Source: Buttiauxella agrestis ATCC 33320
GTDB lineage: Bacteria; Pseudomonadota; Gammaproteobacteria; Enterobacterales; Enterobacteriaceae
Direction: 5' to 3'
DNA length: 64,000 nt
Assembly: GCF_000735355.1 (NCBI RefSeq)
Contig: NZ_JMPI01000057.1
Location: 79,795-143,794 of the forward strand
Part shown: in pieces, positions 44,907-52,643 of the stretch
Layout of the letters: every line of letters starts with the position of its first letter
Position numbering within the stretch: the stretch's first letter is position 1
The notes under the pieces: model-generated
Database searches by the model: none
What the model saw: the letters and a program-made list of their open reading frames with translations, nothing else
What the model was told of the DNA's origin: nothing
Translations under genes and position numbers: made by a program

Positions 44907-47099
44907 TTATATCAACGTCAGCAACGGCACTGGCTTACCAATGTGATATCCCTGAAGCCAGTCAACATTCATATTTTCCAGGCAGCGTTGAATTTTTTCA
45001 TTCTCAACATATTCAGCGACGACCTGCATATTTTTCATTTTTGCAACATGGCAAAATGACTCAACAATGTAATGACTGACTTCGTTATCGGTAATTTCAC
45101 GAATAAACGAGCCGTCTATTTTCAGAATATCGGCGCTGACATCCATCAGGCGAGCATGGCTCGAAAAGCCCGTGCCGAAGTCATCAATCGCCACACGGCA
45201 ACCCAGGCTTTTGAGCGAACGCACCGTATTTTGTGACTGTTCGGTATCTGACAGCGCATCCGCTTCCGTGATTTCAAAGATAATGCGATGCGGATCGACG
45301 CCGAACTCCGTCAGCAGTAACTGAACGTGATGAACGAAACTGGCGCGACACACAGTAACCGGAGCCAGATTGATAGAAAAACAGTGTTCCGGATGCAACT
45401 GCATGGTTTTCAGCGTATTTCTGATCACCCATAAGTCGATATCAGGCGCAAGCCCCGCTTCGGTTGCCACCGGTAAGAAACGATCCGGCGGAATAAACCG
45501 ACCTTCTTCATCTAACATACGCAGCAGAATTTCGTGGTAACGCGGCTCGCCACAGGTGCTGACGATCGGCTGCGCCATTAATACAAATGCGTCGTTATCC
45601 AGCGTTTTCTGCAATACGGTACGAATATCAGTGCGCCCAACAATATAGCTTTCATGAATACGGCTGGACTGCGCCTCGAGGTTTTCCGGCTTACCGTTGA
45701 CCAGCGAAAGCCCGGAAACAATGCCCAGTTTCCCGGTCAGGCTGTAGACATCGTTACAGAACTGCGTGGCCCGGCAATATCCCAGACCACTGCGAAACCC
45801 GAGCTGCTGATTGTTATGAGAATAGCGAAAGGTATTCGCCGATTTGTACAAAATGCTCAGTCTTCCCCAGCTAGGTTGCTCCAGCTTGAGCAGCAGCCCA
45901 TAGCCCGCGTGGTAATAGACTTTCTCATCAACATTGAGCTTAAGGCGCAGATGCTCGGCCAGTTTTTTCTGGTATCTGGCGCGAAAGTGCAGCCCGTAGC
46001 GACGCGAAAAAAGCTCCATTTCCGGCACCTGAATCAGGCATACCGTGGAGTCTGGAGACGCCTGAATATCCGCTTTCAATGCCCGCAAATTGGGCATATT
46101 GGTCATCGGGTCCGTCAGACCCATATTCAGCAATTGCTCAATGCGTAGGGTGTTGAAACGGGCAAGCACGCCCATGATCACGATGGTGAGCGTGAAGATA
46201 AAAATAGCCGTCGAGACCAGCACCTGATGCAACATGAAGTCATCATTGACTGCGATGTAATTCACATTATTCTTCGCCAGCACAATCATCATCACGGTCC
46301 AGACGGGAGCCGTGAAAATATAGCCAATGCGCACCGAGCTCCACAGCATCAGCGGGAATATCAGTACCAGGCTGTAGAAGGTGAAGAAGATATTGTCTTT
46401 GAAGGGAATATTCAGACAAACCATCAGGATGAGTAGCGATAAGGCCCATGCGGAAAAGCGAGTGTAACCGACGTTTTCTGATAGCTGGGCCAAAACTGAC
46501 TTCTGGCAGACTGCGGCGTATTTCGGGCGGCAGATAATCCTTAACGCGGTGTAAAACAAAGGAATGCCCGTGATACAGCCATTCATCACCCCCTGGATTC
46601 TGACCAGGGTTTCCGCGTTAAAAATGTAATCGCAGACCATTCCTGAACCCGTATGCGGCGTGGTCAGCAGGCAAATCACTTCACTAAAAAGCGTATTGAG
46701 CACCGCATTGCACAGACAGAGCCAGATAATTCGCTGGGTCGTGAGTGAAATCCGCCCAAAACTTGATGCACTGCGCCAGCCTGTATACCTGGTGTAGAAG
46801 AAGTAACTGATGAATGCGGCAATCAGGTAACCAAGCAGCTCGTAGGATTCGGTTGAAGAACGGAACAGCAGGGAAAATACAGAGAGAAGAATCAGGCCGG
46901 GTACGGCTCTGTAACCAAATAGCACCAATACCGCAGAGATAGCCGCCAGTTCCAGGTCATAAACCACCAGAACTCGTCCATCGACAATAAGGTGGCTACT
47001 GAGCAATTGGGCCAGTGAGTAAAGCAGGAACGGGAGAACCAGCGGGAAAACCCACCGTTTATTGGTATACGCTGTGCTGTTGCTGGCTGTAGAGTCCAA
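44907..47099 (-). CDS. Membrane EAL phosphodiesterase with degenerate GGDEF (YfgF/PdeA-like)
   Basis: A 730-residue protein. The N-terminal half (about residues 15-310) has eight to ten membrane spans, MASE-like. A GGDEF-like domain follows with HAGYG in place of GGDEF, so it is not a cyclase. The C-terminal EAL domain (about 480-725) has HEILLRM (EIL), NLAP, EITEAD, DDFGTGFSS, KIDGSF and AEYVEN, so c-di-GMP hydrolysis is expected. Architecture is like E. coli YfgF. Same strand as the MCP, 65 bp upstream, so it is the likely first gene of the chemosensory operon. Confidence 0.88.
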   Translation of the reverse strand: MDSTASNSTAYTNKRWVFPLVLPFLLYSLAQLLSSHLIVDGRVLVVYDLELAAISAVLVLFGYRAVPGLILLSVFSLLFRSSTESYELLGYLIAAFISYFFYTRYTGWRSASSFGRISLTTQRIIWLCLCNAVLNTLFSEVICLLTTPHTGSGMVCDYIFNAETLVRIQGVMNGCITGIPLFYTALRIICRPKYAAVCQKSVLAQLSENVGYTRFSAWALSLLILMVCLNIPFKDNIFFTFYSLVLIFPLMLWSSVRIGYIFTAPVWTVMMIVLAKNNVNYIAVNDDFMLHQVLVSTAIFIFTLTIVIMGVLARFNTLRIEQLLNMGLTDPMTNMPNLRALKADIQASPDSTVCLIQVPEMELFSRRYGLHFRARYQKKLAEHLRLKLNVDEKVYYHAGYGLLLKLEQPSWGRLSILYKSANTFRYSHNNQQLGFRSGLGYCRATQFCNDVYSLTGKLGIVSGLSLVNGKPENLEAQSSRIHESYIVGRTDIRTVLQKTLDNDAFVLMAQPIVSTCGEPRYHEILLRMLDEEGRFIPPDRFLPVATEAGLAPDIDLWVIRNTLKTMQLHPEHCFSINLAPVTVCRASFVHHVQLLLTEFGVDPHRIIFEITEADALSDTEQSQNTVRSLKSLGCRVAIDDFGTGFSSHARLMDVSADILKIDGSFIREITDNEVSHYIVESFCHVAKMKNMQVVAEYVENEKIQRCLENMNVDWLQGYHIGKPVPLLTLI

Positions 47100-47818
47100 G
47101 TATTTAACCCGTTGCTTATGCTTAGTGTGCTATTTAGGTAGCATGGTGAGTATATTGATTAATGGAAAAATTCTTGCAGAAGACATAATGGAATAGAAAA
47201 AACGTTATAATTAATTAACATTTACAACGATATTAAGAAGATCCCGCACGTATTAAAATCAAAACAAATACGAACAATTAATTAACAAGCGCCATTGGTT
47301 ATTTTAAATGATTTAAATTATTAACAAACAAGAAATCGCGCTGGCATTCTCAAATCCTTTTTAATTGTATTCATTTTGCACTCAAAAAAGAACTGCTACT
47401 TATAGGTAAAAATGGACATTAGTTAATAATAAAAGCCTGTTCAACAACAAACGAAAAATACACATAACCTACTGATTAACATCGAAATAAAATCAATAAA
47501 GAATTGTATAATATTGCGTTAAAATGGTAATTGAAAGATAAAGTCGCTGTGTCACTAACGTCTTTATTTGATGAAAAGCTTAAAGAGAATCAATGAATCG
47601 CGAAATTAGCGTTTAATCACTATTTTTTGTGATTGACTTGGTTATCCAGGTTATCTATAGTCCCGCCGCGTGTTTTGCCTTTATTTATTTCCTCATCATT
47701 AATGTTACATAATAGTTTGTTATTGGTGACGCAACGTCTGACACTCTTCATAAAAAACTCACATAACAGCAACAGCCAGACAATATATTTCAATGCATTA
47801 ATTTCAAATCATTAATGC
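47100..47818. promoter_or_regulatory. AT-rich divergent promoter region between two c-di-GMP genes
   Basis: A 719-bp gene-free, strongly AT-rich stretch between the divergent EAL and GGDEF-EAL genes. Toward the plus-strand gene there is a good sigma-70 promoter: TTGACT (47633-47638), 17-bp spacer, TATAGT (47656-47661), giving a 5' leader of about 150 nt. The left half shows no clear promoter to me, but many A/T tracts of the kind bound by H-NS. A short open frame over the promoter (47633-47815) is not a gene. Confidence 0.7.
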
Positions 47819-47820
47819 AT
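47793..47820 (+). promoter_or_regulatory. Hairpin that encloses the start codon of the GGDEF-EAL gene
   Basis: Perfect 10-bp inverted repeat ATGCATTAAT / ATTAATGCAT with an 8-base loop. The last two bases of the right arm are the first two of the ATG start, and no Shine-Dalgarno is visible. In mRNA this could mask the start region. Confidence 0.55.
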
Positions 47821-50050
47821 GAGCAATTCGTATTCATTAGGAAACCGACAATCTGTGGCTAAAAGTTTTTTCTCGCTTAAAAGCGTAAAAGGTTGGCACC
47901 ATTCTATCGCCGGGAAAATAACCCAGTTTTTGCTGGCGGGTATCCTTATTGCTTTCGGGGCAGGTGCTTGCGCGGGTTGGGGTCTGATTGATAGCTTTTC
48001 GTACCAACAGTGGGTACATCAGGCTGAAGCGAATGCGCAAATCATTACCTATATCGTCCGCAATGTTTATACCAACGTCGCGGTGGGAACCAGTTCGACC
48101 GGCCAAATCACACGCATTGTGTCGGAGCACAAAATCGGCGACCCGGACTCAGTGATTCAAACCGGTTATAACCCTGTCGATGTATTAGCTCTGGCCGCGG
48201 TGCAAACCCGTAACCCGACGTGGCTTTTCCTTTATACGCCAGAAAAAGGCTTCCAGGGCATCAGCAATAATTCAGAATCAACAGAAGAAAAAATCAGCTT
48301 CAAAGGACAAAGAGCCACTGACGCCCTGGGGAATTACTACATTGGTTTTGCCTCGATTAACGGCCAGGATTGCTTTATCAGCGCCGTGCCTATTCTGACT
48401 CCATCAGGCGAAATTCTGGGTAGTTTAGTCAGCAGCATCGGCAATAAAAAACAGCTCTATGCCGCCTATGACGCGATGCTGAAGAAAACACTGATCATTC
48501 TGGCGCTAATTTTGTTAGGTACGCTGGCTCTGGTGACGCTGTTTATGCGCCGCCTGTTCCGCCCGGTACCGTTGCTCATCAACTCCCTGACCCGCATTGC
48601 CCACGAGCAAACCGACCTTATTACCCCTTATTTAGATCAGGATGACGAAATCGGCAAATTAGCAGCAGCGATTGAAAAACTCCGTATTGCGATGGTTGAA
48701 CGCGATTACCTGCAAAGAATGCAGGATATGTCGCAAAAAATGGAGTACATGGCTCACCATGATTCGCTGACCGGCTTCCCGAACCGCGCTTCTTTTAGCC
48801 AGGCACTGGATAAATGTATTCGCGAAATGAATCAAAACGGGCAGTCTTTCAACTTGTTGCTGATCGATCTTGATAACTTTAAACCGGTCAACGACACCTT
48901 CGGCCACTCGGCGGGCGATGAAGTTCTGATCGGTGTCGCACAGCGCCTGTCATTGTTGCTCGGCCCGATGGACTTTGCTGCGCGGTTAGGCGGCGATGAA
49001 TTTGCTATTTTGCAGAGTGTGCGGGAAGACAATTGCCAGGAAGCTGGAGCACTGTCGCAAAAAATCGTTCGTGCTTTGAGTATTCCGTTTACCTACGGCA
49101 GCCACTCTTTCGCCATCAGTTGTAGCGTGGGTATTGTCACCGCCCCTTCTCAGGGCAACAGTGCCACGACGCTGATGATCAATGCTGACCTGGCATTGTA
49201 CGCGTCAAAACATAGCGGACGCGGTTGCTACCACTTCTTTGAAGACGGCATGATGATGAAGCACACCAACAGTGTGTTCGTGAATCAGGAAATCATTAAC
49301 GGCATTGATAATAATGAGTTCGTGCTGCACTACCAGCCGATTATCGATCTGGAAAATGAAACGGTTTGTGGTTATGAATCGCTTATCCGGTGGAATCATC
49401 CTACTAAGGGACTGATATTCCCGGATTACTTCATTAATATTGCGGAAGAATCCGGCCTGATTATTCGTTTGGGCGAATGGATTATCCGACAATCCTGTAT
49501 GGCTGCGGCGAAGTGGCCTGAGTCCACTAAAGTCGCGGTGAATATTTCGGCCTATCAATTACATGGCCCTGGCCTGATAGACATTATTGTTGATGCGTTA
49601 AAACAAAGTGGCCTGGCGGCTAACCGTCTGGAAATTGAAGTCACTGAATCAGAAAAGCTGGATCAGTCTATTGCGTTGCCGGTATTCAGAAAAATTCGTG
49701 AAATGGGTATTTCTATTGCGATGGATGATTTGGGAACCGGATATGCGGCGTTGGATTACCTGCTTATTTATCCGTTCACTCGCATTAAAATCGCCCGTAC
49801 CCTGATTATGAAACTGGAGCAAGAAAGTGCGAGCCAGTACCTGGTCGTGATGCTGATTCAATTTGCCCAGAAATATGGCATGAGCGTGACGGCAGAAGGG
49901 GTTGAAACGGAGCAGCAGCGGACCATTTTGCGCCGAATTTCTTGCCAGAATGTACAGGGTTACTATTACAGCCGCCCATTGCCTGAGAAAGATCTGGAGC
50001 CGACGTTTGGCAATAAAGTCATCGACGGGGAAATCTGCGATGTCTGCTAA
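47819..50050 (+). CDS. Membrane GGDEF-EAL protein with periplasmic sensor domain
   Basis: A 743-residue protein. TM1 is at about residues 34-55, a periplasmic sensor at 56-222, TM2 at about 224-243, then HAMP, GGDEF (about 308-465) and EAL (about 485-735). The cyclase site RLGGDEF (391-395) is intact but without an RxxD I-site. EAL features YESLIRW (E520), NISAY, EVTESE, DDLGTG and AEGVET look intact, so either activity is possible. The topology matches binding-protein-controlled enzymes such as MbaA of Vibrio. Two binding-protein genes follow directly. The start has no visible ribosome site. Confidence 0.9.
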   Translation: MSNSYSLGNRQSVAKSFFSLKSVKGWHHSIAGKITQFLLAGILIAFGAGACAGWGLIDSFSYQQWVHQAEANAQIITYIVRNVYTNVAVGTSSTGQITRIVSEHKIGDPDSVIQTGYNPVDVLALAAVQTRNPTWLFLYTPEKGFQGISNNSESTEEKISFKGQRATDALGNYYIGFASINGQDCFISAVPILTPSGEILGSLVSSIGNKKQLYAAYDAMLKKTLIILALILLGTLALVTLFMRRLFRPVPLLINSLTRIAHEQTDLITPYLDQDDEIGKLAAAIEKLRIAMVERDYLQRMQDMSQKMEYMAHHDSLTGFPNRASFSQALDKCIREMNQNGQSFNLLLIDLDNFKPVNDTFGHSAGDEVLIGVAQRLSLLLGPMDFAARLGGDEFAILQSVREDNCQEAGALSQKIVRALSIPFTYGSHSFAISCSVGIVTAPSQGNSATTLMINADLALYASKHSGRGCYHFFEDGMMMKHTNSVFVNQEIINGIDNNEFVLHYQPIIDLENETVCGYESLIRWNHPTKGLIFPDYFINIAEESGLIIRLGEWIIRQSCMAAAKWPESTKVAVNISAYQLHGPGLIDIIVDALKQSGLAANRLEIEVTESEKLDQSIALPVFRKIREMGISIAMDDLGTGYAALDYLLIYPFTRIKIARTLIMKLEQESASQYLVVMLIQFAQKYGMSVTAEGVETEQQRTILRRISCQNVQGYYYSRPLPEKDLEPTFGNKVIDGEICDVC

Positions 50051-50077
50051 AACCCTATTTGCTGGGCTATTTCGTCG

Positions 50078-50145
50078 GTCGGATAAGTGTAACGCCATCC
50101 GACACCATTCACCGAAATGGTGGATGACGCATACGCTTATCCACC
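50078..50145. repeat. REP-like element pair
   Basis: Two hairpins: GTCGGAT ... ATCCGAC (50078-50103) and GGTGGAT ... ATCCACC (50119-50145). Same family as at 28742-28820 and 54597-54666. The chosen start codon of the next gene (50124) lies inside the second hairpin. Confidence 0.8.
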
Positions 50146-51044
50146 CTACAAACCTGTCAGTCATCTGGTTTTTGGCACTATTTTTGCTCAGTAGTCCGGT
50201 ATGCCACGCACATGGCGTACACAGTAAAAACACACTGGATAAGATAGCCGAGACAAAGACAATTACGCTGGGTTATCAAGATGATGCATTTCCCTTTTCA
50301 TACATTGAGGGGCAGCGACCGACGGGTTACTCCATTGATATATGCAATAAACTCGTTGATGCAATCAAAGTAAAACTGAAGCTAAAAGACCTTAAAGTTC
50401 GCTGGATAAAAAGCAGTACCGCGTCACAGTTCGTGCTCATTAAAAATCATGCTACTGATATCATGTGCATCCCTGGTTTTTATTCTGAATTGCGTCATCA
50501 AAAAGCCGAATTCTCATTCCCATTTTTCTTCTCCAGCACGCGTTTCATTACTCGCAAAAATAACCATACCGATACCATTGACGACTTAGCCGGGCACAGT
50601 GTCCTGGTTAAAAGCGGCACTATTTATGTCGAGCAAATCCACACCATCAATAGAACGAACGATCTCAATTTAAATATTGAGCTTGATAACAATAACAAAG
50701 GTGCATTCCAGGAACTTCAAAGCGGTGAGTTACCGGCTTTGATTTCAAGTACGGCGATTCTGAAAGGTATGATCGCGATGTCCCCGACGCCTGATGAGTT
50801 TGAAATATCAGATCAGACGTTAAGCCCACCGATTCCCGCAGGCTTGTTGCTGCCGCTTGATGACAGTGAATTCAAAAATTTTCTCGATAACACGCTCAAA
50901 ACACTTATTACCGGCAAAGATTTTCAGAAACTGTACCAACGATGGTTCCAGTCTCCTATTCCACCGAACGCTATTAATCTAAATATTCCAATGTCGGCGG
51001 AACTTAAAAAACTCACAACATCTACAACACTCTATGCGTACTAA
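50124..51044 (+). CDS. Orphan GltI-like periplasmic solute-binding protein 1
   Basis: A 306-residue family-3 binding protein. A signal peptide MTHTLIHPTNLSVIWFLALF ends near VCHA-HG. The mature part parallels E. coli GltI (TLDKIAETKTITLGYQ, GYSIDICNKLVDAIKVKL, then at the C-terminus WFQSPIPPNAINLNIPMSAELK). No permease or ATPase genes adjoin, so a sensory rather than transport role is likely. The start is uncertain: the ATG at 50124 lies in a REP hairpin. An ATG at 50040, overlapping the upstream stop and with GGGGA before it, would translate through the REP. Confidence 0.82.
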   Translation: MTHTLIHPTNLSVIWFLALFLLSSPVCHAHGVHSKNTLDKIAETKTITLGYQDDAFPFSYIEGQRPTGYSIDICNKLVDAIKVKLKLKDLKVRWIKSSTASQFVLIKNHATDIMCIPGFYSELRHQKAEFSFPFFFSSTRFITRKNNHTDTIDDLAGHSVLVKSGTIYVEQIHTINRTNDLNLNIELDNNNKGAFQELQSGELPALISSTAILKGMIAMSPTPDEFEISDQTLSPPIPAGLLLPLDDSEFKNFLDNTLKTLITGKDFQKLYQRWFQSPIPPNAINLNIPMSAELKKLTTSTTLYAY

Positions 51045-51906
51045 CATGAAAAAGTCATTTAACACCGGGCTCAAGGTTCTTCTGAGGGCGTTGGCATTGT
51101 TACCTCTGATAATGGCTCCCAATTATCTCAGGGCCGATGGCACTTCTGCCACGCTTGATCATATTAAAGAAAGTAATGCGTTAAACATTGGTTATCGTCA
51201 ACTTGAGCCTTTCTCTTTTCGGGATGTGAGCGGCAAAGTGACCGGGTACACCATCTCCCTATGCAATATGATTGCTGATGAATTGCGTATTTCTCTGGGT
51301 AAAAAGAATCTCGCCGTTCATTACATTCCTACTCTATTTACCGAACGCGTGAACTCACTTAACTCTGGTAAAATAGATTTGGATTGCAGCGTTAACACCG
51401 ATGCGCCAGAGCGGAAGAAAAGCGTCTCCTTCTCTGTTGATTATTTTGTCGCCCATATGCGTATTATTTCGCTGCGCCAGAATAATATCCATACGCTTGA
51501 AGACTTAAAAGGCCGTACCGTCAGCGTGCCACGCGGTTCTAAAGATTTGTTAGAGTTCAATCGAGTGAACCGTGAGAAACATCTGAGTATCTCGATAATC
51601 ACTTCAGATACCGTGCAAGATGCGTTTGATATGATGGCGCAAAAACGTACTGCCGCGATCATTCTCGATGACATCCTGGCGTATCCTATTATCAATCAAA
51701 ATGAGCATCCTGAAGATTTCTCTGTTTCCCAGGACGTTGTGGGTGAAAAAATGAAATATGCCATTATGATGAGGAAGGAAGACCCACAGTTTGTTGCTTT
51801 TGTAGATAAGACACTTGGGCGCATCTTTGAATCACCCGTCAATACTCAGTTGACTCACAAGTGGCTGACACAAAAAGTGATGCCGAAAAACCTACAGCGA
51901 AACTAA
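51034..51906 (+). CDS. Orphan GltI-like periplasmic solute-binding protein 2
   Basis: A 290-residue second family-3 binding protein (ATG at 51034 overlapping the previous stop, or ATG at 51046 giving MKKSFNTG). A signal peptide ends near LRADG. The mature sequence (TLDHIKESNALNIGYRQ, GYTISLCNMIADELRI, DLDCSVNTDAPERKKSVSFS) is GltI-like but strongly diverged from copy 1. It is translationally coupled to copy 1 and sits between a periplasmic-sensing GGDEF-EAL gene and lapG/lapD. Ligand could be an acidic amino acid or may have changed. Confidence 0.85.
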   Translation: MRTNMKKSFNTGLKVLLRALALLPLIMAPNYLRADGTSATLDHIKESNALNIGYRQLEPFSFRDVSGKVTGYTISLCNMIADELRISLGKKNLAVHYIPTLFTERVNSLNSGKIDLDCSVNTDAPERKKSVSFSVDYFVAHMRIISLRQNNIHTLEDLKGRTVSVPRGSKDLLEFNRVNREKHLSISIITSDTVQDAFDMMAQKRTAAIILDDILAYPIINQNEHPEDFSVSQDVVGEKMKYAIMMRKEDPQFVAFVDKTLGRIFESPVNTQLTHKWLTQKVMPKNLQRN

Positions 51907-51935
51907 ACAGTTATTGGCTCTATTCGGATGTGTAA

Positions 51936-52634
51936 TTGAACTCAGTCAGGTTATTTTTTCGCACCAGGTTATTAGCGCCTCTGATTTTTTCTGGTGTGCT
52001 GTTGTTACTATTGGCGGGAGGCTCTTTACGTGCAGCCTGGGATTTCACGACCATTCAACAACGTGCCGATCAACTCTATGGCCAGGCAACAAAGGATGGC
52101 GAGCTGCGTATAAATGCGTGGCAGCAACTGTTATTGAACCAACGGAGCCAAACTGAACTCGCACAATTAAATGCGGTGAATCGTTTTTTTAACCAGCAAT
52201 TGCATTACCGTGAAGATATTGAAATCTGGAATAGCACTGATTATTGGGCAACGCCCGTAGAATCGCTGCGCAAAGGCGAAGCAGATTGCGAAGATTATGC
52301 TATCGCTAAATATTTCACATTACGTCACTTAGGTGTTTCAGGAGAAAAGTTACGTATTACCTACGTTAAAGCATTACGTCTGAATCGGGCGCATATGGTA
52401 TTAACCTGGTACTCGTCACCGGATGCGATTCCCATCGTTCTTGATAGTCTGACGGATAACATTTTACCTGCAACACAGCGCTCGGATTTATTGCCTGTTT
52501 ATTCCTTTAATGATAGCGGGTTGTGGTTGCCAGGAAGTCAGAATAATAAACGTGTCGGGGATAGTAAGCGTCTTTCTCGATGGCAGGATGTGTTGAAAAA
52601 AATGCGGGAAGAAGGATTCCCGATTGATGAATAG
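51936..52634 (+). CDS. lapG: LapG-type periplasmic cysteine protease
   Basis: A 232-residue bacterial transglutaminase-like cysteine protease (BTLCP, peptidase C93). In Pseudomonas fluorescens LapG cleaves the N-terminal di-alanine site of the LapA adhesin and frees cells from the surface. The catalytic triad is C117 (GEADCEDYA), H152 (NRAHMVL) and D169 (PIVLDSL). An N-terminal hydrophobic export signal covers about residues 12-32. The start is a TTG at 51936. It is directly followed by lapD, and the target adhesin gene is convergent. Confidence 0.93.
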   Translation: MNSVRLFFRTRLLAPLIFSGVLLLLLAGGSLRAAWDFTTIQQRADQLYGQATKDGELRINAWQQLLLNQRSQTELAQLNAVNRFFNQQLHYREDIEIWNSTDYWATPVESLRKGEADCEDYAIAKYFTLRHLGVSGEKLRITYVKALRLNRAHMVLTWYSSPDAIPIVLDSLTDNILPATQRSDLLPVYSFNDSGLWLPGSQNNKRVGDSKRLSRWQDVLKKMREEGFPIDE

Positions 52635-52643
52635 GATAAACCT

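Noticed and set aside
47633..47815. 60-codon frame before the GGDEF-EAL gene
   Set aside because: It begins with the -35 hexamer TTGACT used as a TTG start, has no ribosome site and has low-complexity content.
49902..50123. Upstream extension of binding protein 1 into the GGDEF-EAL gene
   Set aside because: It overlaps the end of the GGDEF-EAL gene in another frame and crosses the REP element. A normal signal peptide starts later, at 50124.
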